NCBI GenBank assembly: GCA_035718085.1
Contig: DASTHS010000099.1
Span: forward strand, 1 to 14,866
Reading direction: 5' to 3'
DNA from: DASTHS01 sp035718085
GTDB taxonomy: Bacteria; Actinomycetota; Acidimicrobiia; Acidimicrobiales; Palsa-688
DNA length: 14,866 nt
Part shown: piece after piece, positions 6,854 to 12,478 of the stretch
Layout: each line of letters opens with the position of its first letter
Numbering within the stretch: position 1 is the first letter of the stretch
Position numbers and translations under genes: made by a program
Notes under the pieces: generated by a model
Database searches by the model: none
What the model was told of the DNA's origin: nothing
Seen by the model: the letters and a program-made list of their open reading frames with translations, nothing else

Positions 6854-7336
6854 GTGAGCAACGTGGTGGCCGGTGCCCTGCCCCCGCCGGGGCCGCCGGC
6901 GTCGATCGACGAGGCGCTCGCTCTCGTTCGGGCCCGCGGCGGTCGGGTCACCGCGCCCCGCCGGCTCTTGCTCGAGGCGCTGTTCACCTCACCGGCGCAC
7001 CGCAGCGCCGAAGACCTCGCCGCCGAGGTGCAGGCCGTGGCCCCCGATGTGCACCTCTCGACCATCTACCGCAACCTCGAGGAGCTCGAGCGCCTCGGGG
7101 TCGTGGTGCACAGCCACTTCGGCCACGGCGCCGCCACCTACCACCTGGCCGGCACCGCCCACGCCCACTTCCTCTGCGAGCACTGCGGCGACGCCATCGA
7201 GGCACCGGTCGGCGTGCTCGGGCCCTTCGTCGCCGCCGCCGAGCGAACCCTCGGCTTCCGCGTCGATCCGTTCCACTTCGCCATCCCCGGTCGCTGCGCC
7301 GCCTGCGCGTCGGCGCCGCCCCCTCCGGCCGTCTGA
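6854..7336 (+). CDS. Fur-family metalloregulator, probably nickel-responsive (Nur-like)
   Basis: A 160-aa Fur-superfamily repressor. The winged helix spans about 18-90 (VTAPRRLLLEAL; recognition region VHLSTIYRNLEELERLG), and the dimerisation domain follows. Two CxxC pairs (Cys108/Cys111 and Cys148/Cys151) form the usual structural zinc site. The His86-Ser-His88 pair in VVHSHFGHGAATYHL, together with His141, resembles the nickel site of Streptomyces Nur as I remember it (two close histidines plus one near the second CxxC). His49, His103 and His105 could supply the second metal site. Divergence from a NiCoT permease and TGC-N9-GCA boxes between them support Nur over Zur or Fur. The GTG start is supported by the -10-like TACCGT 6 nt upstream. 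The tail APPPPAV is disordered. Nickel specificity remains inference. Confidence 0.85.
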   Translation: MSNVVAGALPPPGPPASIDEALALVRARGGRVTAPRRLLLEALFTSPAHRSAEDLAAEVQAVAPDVHLSTIYRNLEELERLGVVVHSHFGHGAATYHLAGTAHAHFLCEHCGDAIEAPVGVLGPFVAAAERTLGFRVDPFHFAIPGRCAACASAPPPPAV

Positions 7337-7337
7337 G

Positions 7338-7354
7338 CCCGGGGTCGGACCGGG
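7338..7354. terminator. Weak hairpin between the Fur-family and DUF2277 genes
   Basis: CCCGG (7338-7342) pairs with CCGGG (7350-7354) around a 7-nt loop, within the 22 bp between the two convergent stops. The stem is short and lacks a U-tract, so support is modest. Confidence 0.25.
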
Positions 7355-7358
7355 ACGG

Positions 7359-7622
7359 TCAGCTGGCGGCGCTGGCGCCTCGCGCCCGCCGCCGCAGTGG
7401 GGGTTCGGTGGCGGGTGGCACCCGACGGGGGGGCAGCTCCGCGAGGAGCGCTTCGGTGGCGGCGGCGACCGCGGCGACCGCGGCGCGCACCGCTGCCTCG
7501 GTGACCGCCGACGGGGCGCCGACGCCGCCCACCTTGCGCACGTACTGCAGCGCAGCCGCCTCGATCTCGGAGCGGGTGGCGGGTGGCTCGAGGCCCCGGA
7601 GCGTGGTGATGCTGCGGCACAT
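7359..7622 (-). CDS. DUF2277 family protein
   Basis: An 87-aa small protein of the DUF2277 family, function unknown. Family hallmarks are the start MCRSITTLRGLEPPAT, then the helix EIEAAALQYVRKVGGV and a proline/serine turn (APSAVTEAAV) leading to a second helix, AAATEALLAELPPR. The family is normally 70-90 aa and begins with Met-Cys-Arg followed by I-T/R-L, so the ATG at 7622 is firmly set. The last 20 residues (PPLRRRARGASAAS) are basic and unconserved. A GATGCT hexamer lies 6 nt upstream inside the 13-mer shared with the amidase promoter. It follows the MFS gene on the same strand, but a strong hairpin between them suggests separate transcription. Confidence 0.85.
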   Translation of the reverse strand: MCRSITTLRGLEPPATRSEIEAAALQYVRKVGGVGAPSAVTEAAVRAAVAAVAAATEALLAELPPRRVPPATEPPLRRRARGASAAS

Positions 7623-7628
7623 GGCGCG

Positions 7629-7634
7629 AGCATC
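7629..7634 (-). promoter_or_regulatory. Possible leaderless -10 of the DUF2277 gene (GATGCT)
   Basis: GATGCT ends 6 nt before the ATG at 7622. The surrounding 13-mer, GGCGCGATGCTCG (7627-7639 on the minus strand), is identical in sequence and position to the one before the amidase gene. No Shine-Dalgarno sequence is present. Confidence 0.35.
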
Positions 7635-7655
7635 GCGCCCGGCCCCCGACGCGCC

Positions 7656-7685
7656 GGTGGCGCCGGGCGGGAGCCCGGCGCCACC
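7656..7685. terminator. Strong hairpin after the MFS gene
   Basis: A perfect 12-bp stem, GGTGGCGCCGGG (7656-7667) with CCCGGCGCCACC (7674-7685), has a 6-nt loop. It begins 19 bp downstream of the MFS stop on the minus strand and lies before the DUF2277 promoter region. There is no U-tract. Confidence 0.6.
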
Positions 7686-7704
7686 TGGCAGGCACGGCGC
7701 AGCG

Positions 7705-9699
7705 TCAGCGGGTGGCGGCCAGCTTGGCCATCTCCTCGCGCACCATGGCCTCGTGGGCCTCCTCGTCGGCCTTGGCCGCCGACGGGCTCCAGCGACCCTT
7801 CAGCAGGGGAACACAGCCGAGGAAGAAGATCATCCCGCCGAAGCAGATCCAGTACCAGTCCTTCCACTGGCCGGGCGTCTCCGCAGCGGCCTTCTGCACG
7901 GCGGGCCCGTGGGCGGCGACGAAGGTCGCCACCGGCGTCGGCACCTTCTGCAGGGCGGCGAGCTCACCGGCGCCGGCCTGCACCTGCGCCAGCATCGCCG
8001 GGTCGAGCGACCCGAGCTGCTGGAGCTGGGTGGCGTAGGGCGTCAGCGACTGAAGCTGGGGGGCCACGGCGATCACCGACTCGATGGCCTGCTGGTTGGC
8101 GGCGATGGTCTGCAGCTCGGTGACCCCTTGCGTGCCACCGCCGAGGGCGGCGACGGCCTGACCTTGCAGGGTCGTGTTGGTCGGGTCGGCGGCCAGCTGG
8201 GTGAACAGCTGCGGGTGTGCCGAGATCGCCGCCAGCTCCGGCCCGAACTTCTGGGCGTCGGCCAGCTGGGTGCGGTACTGGGTGGCGGTGGCCACGACCT
8301 GCGGGTGGGTCTGGGCGAAGCCGAGGATGGCGGCGTTCTTCTCGGCGAAGGCGATCACCTGCGGGTGCTGGCCGGCCCACACCAACGACGGGTACTGGGC
8401 CACGTCGGCCTGCACCTGGGCGCCGTAGTTGACCAGCGGGTTCACCGTCGTGATCACGTGCGGCAGGATCAGGTAGGCGACGAAGACGGTCACGCGGATG
8501 ATCCAGCCCCAGATGGCCAGGCCCGTGGCGGTGAGTGCCGGGTTGTGCGCCTCGACGGTCTCGGTGAACGACGCCATCCAGGGCGTGTAGGCGATGCCGG
8601 TCGCGAACGACAGCAGGGCCAGCACCACCGCAGCGTGCAGGAACGTCACGTGGTGGCCGGCCATCGACAGGTAGACGACCATCAGCACGGCAGCGGCGAC
8701 ACCGCCGACGACCATGAACGGTTTCCGCACCCGCAGCCGGTCGGAGAGCAGGCCGACAGCGACGACGGCGATCACGTTGGCGCCCCAGTTCCAGTCACCG
8801 AGGTGGTTCCCGGTGCCGACGCCGAAGCCGAACACGGTGGTGAAGTAGATGAGGCCGAACCCGACGGCGGTGTAGTAGACGAGCAGGAACACCGACACGC
8901 CCACCGCCGAGATCAGCACGTCGGGCTTGAGCAGCTGGCCGAACGGGTTGCGCAGCGAGGCCTCGATGTCGATGCCCTTGGCCCGGGCCTCGACCAGCGC
9001 GCGGTCCTTCAGGCTGACCATGAGCTGGTCGCGCAGGCCCGGCGACAGCTCCTTCAGGCCGAAGAGCGCGATCACGAACACGACCAGGCCGACGATCCCG
9101 CAGATGCGGTACTCGTGGCTCCAGAACGACGGGTTCGGGGTGCCGTGGATCGTGGCGCTGGCCACGACGGCGACGACCAGGCTGCCGAGCACCGGACCGG
9201 AGGTCCAGAAGCCCATGGCCGTGGCCCGGCCGGTCTGCGGCGAGAAGTCGCGGATCAGCGCCGGGGTGGCCACCAGGCAGATGCCCTCGACCAGCCCGAC
9301 GGCGAAGGTCTCGATGGTGAACGGCCACTTGGAGGTGGCCGTCGGGATCACGAACGCCGTGAGCACGCCGGTGACCAGCAGGCCGACGACGACGAGGTTG
9401 GTGCGCCCCAACCGGTCGGTGAGGCCGGCGAAGAGCGACCCGAAGGCGCCGATGAGGTTGCCGAACGCCAGCGACACCACGAAGAAGGTGAAGCTGATGT
9501 GCAGGTCGGTGAGCAGCAGCGTCGACACCGAGCCGGCGACGTAGAGCTCGTAGTAGAGCACCACGGTCGCCAGCACGGTGATGGCCAGGTAGGCCGTGCG
9601 CGGCGCAGTGTCGGGGTACCGGTCGAGTTGCCGGTGGGTGAGGCCCTGCAACAGGCCCGGGCGCGAGCCGGTGGTGCTACCGGCGGTGCTGACTGCCAA
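7705..9699 (-). CDS. MFS transporter with a ~195-residue loop before the last membrane helix
   Basis: A 664-aa major facilitator superfamily permease, far longer than the usual 400-480 aa. The MFS loop motif is present twice, as GSLFAGLTDRLGRTN (87-101) and VGLLSDRLRVRKP (315-327). Eleven hydrophobic segments occupy about 36-414. Residues ~417-612 form a hydrophilic Ala/Gln-rich helical domain that should lie outside the membrane, followed by TM12 (WYWICFGGMIFFLGCVPLL, ~615-633) and a charged cytoplasmic tail. The insert holds three HPQ repeats at 445, 465 and 495. The TTG start at 9699 is chosen because GGGGAG lies 8 nt upstream and the residues that follow lead properly into TM1; the frame is open further up but without family-like sequence. 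The substrate is unknown; the overall look is of the metabolite/H+ symporter type. Confidence 0.85.
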   Translation of the reverse strand: MAVSTAGSTTGSRPGLLQGLTHRQLDRYPDTAPRTAYLAITVLATVVLYYELYVAGSVSTLLLTDLHISFTFFVVSLAFGNLIGAFGSLFAGLTDRLGRTNLVVVGLLVTGVLTAFVIPTATSKWPFTIETFAVGLVEGICLVATPALIRDFSPQTGRATAMGFWTSGPVLGSLVVAVVASATIHGTPNPSFWSHEYRICGIVGLVVFVIALFGLKELSPGLRDQLMVSLKDRALVEARAKGIDIEASLRNPFGQLLKPDVLISAVGVSVFLLVYYTAVGFGLIYFTTVFGFGVGTGNHLGDWNWGANVIAVVAVGLLSDRLRVRKPFMVVGGVAAAVLMVVYLSMAGHHVTFLHAAVVLALLSFATGIAYTPWMASFTETVEAHNPALTATGLAIWGWIIRVTVFVAYLILPHVITTVNPLVNYGAQVQADVAQYPSLVWAGQHPQVIAFAEKNAAILGFAQTHPQVVATATQYRTQLADAQKFGPELAAISAHPQLFTQLAADPTNTTLQGQAVAALGGGTQGVTELQTIAANQQAIESVIAVAPQLQSLTPYATQLQQLGSLDPAMLAQVQAGAGELAALQKVPTPVATFVAAHGPAVQKAAAETPGQWKDWYWICFGGMIFFLGCVPLLKGRWSPSAAKADEEAHEAMVREEMAKLAATR

Positions 9700-9707
9700 T
9701 GTGTTCT

Positions 9708-9713
9708 CTCCCC
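9708..9713 (-). promoter_or_regulatory. Ribosome binding site deciding the TTG start of the MFS gene
   Basis: GGGGAG on the minus strand lies 8 nt before TTG at 9699-9697. No ATG or GTG with comparable spacing occurs nearby in this frame, so this site is the main argument for the rare TTG start. Confidence 0.5.
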
Positions 9714-9737
9714 AAAGGAATCGGAGCCGGGTCCGCC

Positions 9738-9769
9738 CCCGGCCGGACCGGGTGCCCGATCCGGCCGGG
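9738..9769. promoter_or_regulatory. Long inverted repeat in the MFS leader region
   Basis: CCCGGCCGGA (9738-9747) pairs perfectly with TCCGGCCGGG (9760-9769). The 12-nt centre can itself pair (CGGG with CCCG). It lies 39-70 nt upstream of the MFS start. It could be an operator, or an RNA hairpin in the MFS leader acting as an attenuator; sequence does not decide. Confidence 0.45.
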
Positions 9770-9785
9770 CATCCTGCCACGAAAC

Positions 9786-9800
9786 GTGACGGCCCGTCAC
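9786..9800. promoter_or_regulatory. Palindrome GTGACG-N3-CGTCAC upstream of the MFS gene
   Basis: A 6-bp perfect inverted repeat with a 3-bp centre, 87-101 nt upstream of the MFS start. This is the form expected of a dimeric regulator's binding site. It resembles a CRP/FNR site but has one base too many between GTGA and TCAC. Confidence 0.35.
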
Positions 9801-9810
9801 CGCACCTGAC

Positions 9811-9840
9811 GCAATGGTGTGCCGGTCCGTGCCATTTTGC
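9811..9840 (-). terminator. Imperfect stem downstream of the PPK2 gene
   Basis: GCAATGG (9811-9817) pairs with CCATTTTGC (9832-9840) apart from a two-base bulge, around a 14-nt loop, starting about 27 bp past the PPK2 stop. With the small GCGGC/GCCGC hairpin at 9847-9859 it could end the PPK2 transcript. Support is weak. Confidence 0.25.
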
Positions 9841-9866
9841 GCAGAAGCGGCCCGGCCGCCGCCGGC

Positions 9867-10640
9867 TCACACCCCGGCCGGGAGCACCTCGGGCACCGGC
9901 ACGCCCACCCGCCGCATGCCCTCCTCGGTGCGGGCGATCACCGTCTCGAGCACGGCGACGCGAGCCCACCGCTTGTCTTCGGCGGCGATCAGATCCCAGG
10001 GCGCGCCGGGCTGGGACGTGCGATCGAGCATGTCGCCGACCGCAGCCTCGTACTGGGGGCGCTTCTCGCGGTTGCGCCAGTCTTCGTCACCCAGCTTCCA
10101 GCTCTTGAGCGGGTCGTGGGCCCGCCGCTCGAAGCGGCGGGCCTGCTCGTCGTGGGAGATGTGCATCCACAGCTTGACCAGCACCATGCCTTCGGCGACG
10201 AGCGACCGCTCGATCTGGCTGATCTCCTCGTAGGCGCGACCCCACTGCTCGTCGGTGGCGAACCCCTCGACCCGCTCCACCAGCACGCGCCCGTACCAGG
10301 AGCGGTCGAACACCGCCATGCCCCCCCAGCCCGGCAGCGGCGGCCAGAACCTCCACATGAAGTGGTGCGCCAGCTCGTCGGGGGTCGGCTTGGCGAAGCT
10401 GGCCACCCGCACGTGGCGGGGGTCGAGGTGCCCGACCAGGCGTTTGATGGCGCCCCCCTTCCCCGACGCGTCCCACCCCTCGAAGATGACCAGCACCGGC
10501 GGCCCGAGGCGGCCGTCGCCCAAGTGCCCCCCGTTCACCAGTCGGAGGTGCAGCAACCGGCGTTGGGCGGCGAGCAGGCGCGTCGCCTCTTCCTTGCGGC
10601 CGAGCCGGAGGGAGAGGTCGAGGTCGTCGAGGCCGGACAC
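9867..10640 (-). CDS. Polyphosphate kinase 2 (PPK2) family protein
   Basis: A 257-aa single-domain PPK2 enzyme, which moves phosphate between polyphosphate and nucleotides (NDP/NTP or AMP/ADP depending on class) in the cytoplasm. The Walker A motif GWDASGKGGAIKRL lies at 55-68 with Lys61. The second hallmark, AVFDRSWYGRVLVERVEGF (109-127), holds the Walker B/lid Asp and Arg residues. Further conserved pieces are FAKPTPDELAHHFMWRFW (82-99), LVKLWMHISHDEQARRFERR and the C-terminal region with WDLIAAEDKRWARVAVLE. I cannot assign the class (AMP, ADP or GDP specificity). The GTG at 10640 is preferred because GATGTT lies 5 nt upstream; the GTG at 10661 would add seven residues and leave only 13 bp to the divergent peroxiredoxin gene. 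Confidence 0.92.
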   Translation of the reverse strand: MSGLDDLDLSLRLGRKEEATRLLAAQRRLLHLRLVNGGHLGDGRLGPPVLVIFEGWDASGKGGAIKRLVGHLDPRHVRVASFAKPTPDELAHHFMWRFWPPLPGWGGMAVFDRSWYGRVLVERVEGFATDEQWGRAYEEISQIERSLVAEGMVLVKLWMHISHDEQARRFERRAHDPLKSWKLGDEDWRNREKRPQYEAAVGDMLDRTSQPGAPWDLIAAEDKRWARVAVLETVIARTEEGMRRVGVPVPEVLPAGV

Positions 10641-10645
10641 GGCCG

Positions 10646-10651
10646 AACATC
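10646..10651 (-). promoter_or_regulatory. Possible -10 of the PPK2 gene (GATGTT)
   Basis: GATGTT on the minus strand lies 5 nt before the GTG at 10640. It resembles the GATGCT hexamers before the amidase and DUF2277 genes. It is weak alone but consistent with the local leaderless pattern. Confidence 0.25.
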
Positions 10652-10662
10652 CTCGCACCACC

Positions 10663-10668
10663 TACTGT
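10663..10668 (+). promoter_or_regulatory. Putative leaderless -10 of the peroxiredoxin gene (TACTGT)
   Basis: TACTGT is followed by 6 nt and then ATG at 10675. This TACNGT match has no Shine-Dalgarno sequence after it and lies in the 34-bp spacer shared with the divergent PPK2 gene. Confidence 0.5.
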
Positions 10669-10674
10669 CGACCC

Positions 10675-11157
10675 ATGACCATCAAGGTGGGCGACCACAT
10701 CCCCGACGTGACCGTGCGCACCATGACCCCGGAGGGGCCCAAGCCGGTGCAGACCGGAGAGGTGCTCGGCTCCGGGCGGGTGGTGCTCTTCGCCGTGCCG
10801 GGGGCGTTCACCCCGACCTGCTCGGACCACCACCTCCCCGGCTTCGTGCTGCGCGCCGACGACCTCAAGGCCAAGGGCGTGACCACCGTGGCGTGCGTGT
10901 CGGTCAACGACGCGTTCGTGATGGGGGCGTGGGGGCAGGCCCAGGGGGTCGACGGGTCGGTGGTGATGCTGGCCGACGGATCGGGTGACTTCACCCGGGC
11001 CATGGGCCTCGAGCTGGACCTCTCGGGCGGCGGGCTGGGGCTGCGCTCCCGGCGCTACGCGGCCATCCTCGATGACGGGGTGGTGCGCCACCTCGCCGTC
11101 GAGGAGGGGCCCGGCCTCACCGTCTCGGCGGCCGACGCGGTGCTCGCCGAGCTGTAG
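10675..11157 (+). CDS. Peroxiredoxin, Prx5-like (thiol peroxidase)
   Basis: A 160-aa cytoplasmic thiol peroxidase that reduces H2O2 and organic hydroperoxides. The Prx5 active site VPGAFTPTCSDHHLPGF spans 41-57, with peroxidatic Cys49 and the conserved Thr46. The active-site arginine lies in GLRSRRYA (122-129; probably Arg127). VACVSVNDAFVMGAWG (72-87) matches the family's second conserved block; Cys74 is the only other cysteine, and whether it resolves the disulfide is open. Length and start fit the family: ATG at 10675 gives MTIKVGDHIPDVTV, the normal N-terminus. It is divergent from PPK2 and convergent with the thioesterase (13 bp between stops). The reductant is not evident from context. 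Confidence 0.95.
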   Translation: MTIKVGDHIPDVTVRTMTPEGPKPVQTGEVLGSGRVVLFAVPGAFTPTCSDHHLPGFVLRADDLKAKGVTTVACVSVNDAFVMGAWGQAQGVDGSVVMLADGSGDFTRAMGLELDLSGGGLGLRSRRYAAILDDGVVRHLAVEEGPGLTVSAADAVLAEL

Positions 11158-11170
11158 CGCTCCGGGCCGG

Positions 11171-11599
11171 TCAGGCCCGCTCGGAGAGCAGGTAGGTCGA
11201 CGACGCCGTGGCGACCAGGGCACCCGCGGCGTCGACGACCCGCGCCTCCACGAACGCCACCCGCCGCCCCGACGACACGACCGTGGCGGTGCAGGTGAGC
11301 ACCCCGGGGATGCGCGCTGGCCGGATGAACGAGATGCGCAGGTCGGTGTTGGCCACGTGCAGCCGACGGTCACGGTTCGCCGTCACCGCCGACGCCGACA
11401 TCGCCGTGTCGGCCAGGGCCGCCACCAAGCCGCCCTGCACCGCCCCCGCCGGGTTCGCCAGGGCGTCGACCGCCGGCATCTCCCAGACGGTGGTGCCCGG
11501 CGTCGACTTGTCGATGCACACCAGGCCCAGCAACTCGTCGCAGGGCGGCGGGATCCGCAGGCGCGGCCGCCCGGGGGGGCTGCCCTCGGCCTCAGGCAC
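11171..11599 (-). CDS. PaaI-type hotdog-fold thioesterase
   Basis: A 142-aa single hotdog-domain protein, probably an acyl-CoA thioesterase of the PaaI/YigI-like group. The central helix block NPAGAVQGGLVAALADTAMS (49-68) corresponds to the family's active-site region, with Gln in place of the usual His before Gly-Gly and Asp64 as the likely catalytic acid. The segment TDLRISFIRPAR (85-96) and the strand ending EARVVDAAGALVATASSTYL match the fold. The GTG start at 11599 overlaps the end of the upstream TetR gene by 8 nt, so the two are almost certainly co-transcribed and translationally coupled. The natural acyl substrate is unknown; TetR linkage suggests induction by an acyl-CoA or related ligand. 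Confidence 0.85.
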   Translation of the reverse strand: MPEAEGSPPGRPRLRIPPPCDELLGLVCIDKSTPGTTVWEMPAVDALANPAGAVQGGLVAALADTAMSASAVTANRDRRLHVANTDLRISFIRPARIPGVLTCTATVVSSGRRVAFVEARVVDAAGALVATASSTYLLSERA

Positions 11600-12233
11600 C
11601 GGCCGCCTCCGCCAGCGCGCCGGGCAGCGCCCGCAGCCCGGCCCAGACCATGTCGGCCAGGCGGCGGGCCAGCAGGCCGGCCTCGGCGGGGTCGAGCCCC
11701 GGTGGCGCTCCGTGGCCCTTGGCGCTGCGGGCCACCCACTGGCGGGCTGTGACCTCGGCCACGCCCACGACGCCGTACCCGAGCAGCCGACGGTGCTCGT
11801 CGTCGATGGCCGCGTCGATCAGGCCGCCGATCATGGTGGCCACCGTCTGCTCCAGGCGTTCCACCGCGTCGGCGAAGTCGTCGCCCTGGCGAGCTGCGCT
11901 CGAGAAGAGCAGCTGCCAGGAGCTCGTGGCCTCGCAGACGAACCGGAAGTACGCCTCGAAGCCGGCCAGCACCCGGCGCTGGGGGGTGGTGGCGGCGGCC
12001 ACGCGCGCCGCGATCCGCTGCACCATGTCGGCACCCACCGTGTCGAGCAACTCGAGGTAGAGGGTCCGCTTCGACGGGAAGTGCTGGTAGAGCACGGGTT
12101 TGGTGACCCCGGCCTCTTCGGCGATGTCGTCCATCGAGGTGTCGCGAAAGCCGGTCGCCGCGAACCGGGCGAGGGCGGCGGCGAGCAGCTGGTCACGGCG
12201 TGCCGCCGCAGGCATCCGCTGCACACGGCTCAT
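11592..12233 (-). CDS. TetR/AcrR-family transcriptional regulator
   Basis: A 213-aa one-component repressor-type protein of normal TetR length. The N-terminal helix-turn-helix is clear: RRDQLLAAALARFAATGFRD (12-31), TSMDDIAEEAGVTKPVLYQH (32-51) and FPSKRTLYLELLD (52-64). The C-terminal half is the variable ligand-binding and dimerisation domain, with a FRFVCEATSSWQLLF segment. The ATG at 12233 gives a usual short arm before helix 1; Met7 (12215) is an alternative. The frame stays open upstream but that part has no family match. The gene overlaps the thioesterase start by 8 nt. Its own start overlaps the stop of a possible 15-codon leader ORF as ATGA. Ligand and targets are unknown. Confidence 0.92.
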   Translation of the reverse strand: MSRVQRMPAAARRDQLLAAALARFAATGFRDTSMDDIAEEAGVTKPVLYQHFPSKRTLYLELLDTVGADMVQRIAARVAAATTPQRRVLAGFEAYFRFVCEATSSWQLLFSSAARQGDDFADAVERLEQTVATMIGGLIDAAIDDEHRRLLGYGVVGVAEVTARQWVARSAKGHGAPPGLDPAEAGLLARRLADMVWAGLRALPGALAEAAGA

Positions 12234-12277
12234 CGGGGCTGCACCCCGGCTTGCTCGCTGTGGTGAGGTGCCTGCAC
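12230..12277 (-). CDS. Possible 15-codon leader ORF coupled to tetR
   Basis: GTG at 12277 opens a short frame, MQAPHHSEQAGVQPR, that ends in TGA at 12232-12230 and overlaps the tetR ATG as ATGA. GAAAGGG (12283-12289 on the minus strand) lies 5 nt before the GTG and could be its ribosome binding site; no equally good site stands before tetR itself. It would couple tetR translation to the leader. It may equally be chance, as short frames are common, and no family is recognisable. Confidence 0.3.
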   Translation of the reverse strand: MQAPHHSEQAGVQPR

Positions 12278-12454
12278 GGTGACCCTTTCGTCGTGAGTGC
12301 GCTGATGGGGCGGAAGATCCTGCCATCTCGTCCCCCATCGTTGCAGGGGAGGCAGCCCATCCTGCCGAACACCTGGGTGTGCGACGTCCGAGCTCGGCCC
12401 CCGCGAAGGCGACGACCCGTCCGGCCCAACCGCTCCGGCCGGCTCCTGCGACGA
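12278..12454. other. Non-coding spacer upstream of tetR
   Basis: Together with the leader ORF and the hairpin at 12455-12473, this forms the 245-bp gap between the tetR start and the glycosyltransferase stop. It is somewhat less GC-rich than its surroundings. I see no convincing gene: the frames crossing it are rich in Arg, Pro and Cys without family features. It contains a 10-bp palindrome, CCGAGCTCGG (12388-12397), and two direct copies of GGCAGGAT on the minus strand (near 12322 and 12363). The tetR promoter and operator should lie here, but I cannot pick a -10 element with confidence. Confidence 0.4.
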
Positions 12455-12473
12455 AGGTGGTGACCGACCACCT
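12455..12473. terminator. Hairpin after the glycosyltransferase gene
   Basis: AGGTGGT (12455-12461) pairs with ACCACCT (12467-12473) around a 5-nt loop, beginning 5 bp beyond the glycosyltransferase stop on the minus strand. There is no U-tract. It is a plausible terminator. Confidence 0.4.
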
Positions 12474-12478
12474 CGCCC

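Noticed and set aside
9786..9800. CRP/FNR site
   Set aside because: GTGA and TCAC are separated by 7 rather than 6 bases, so the half-site phasing is wrong; kept only as an unassigned palindrome.
9820..9834. Sigma-54-like TGGCACG on the minus strand upstream of the MFS gene
   Set aside because: The -12 GC is missing at the required spacing, and actinobacteria generally lack sigma-54.
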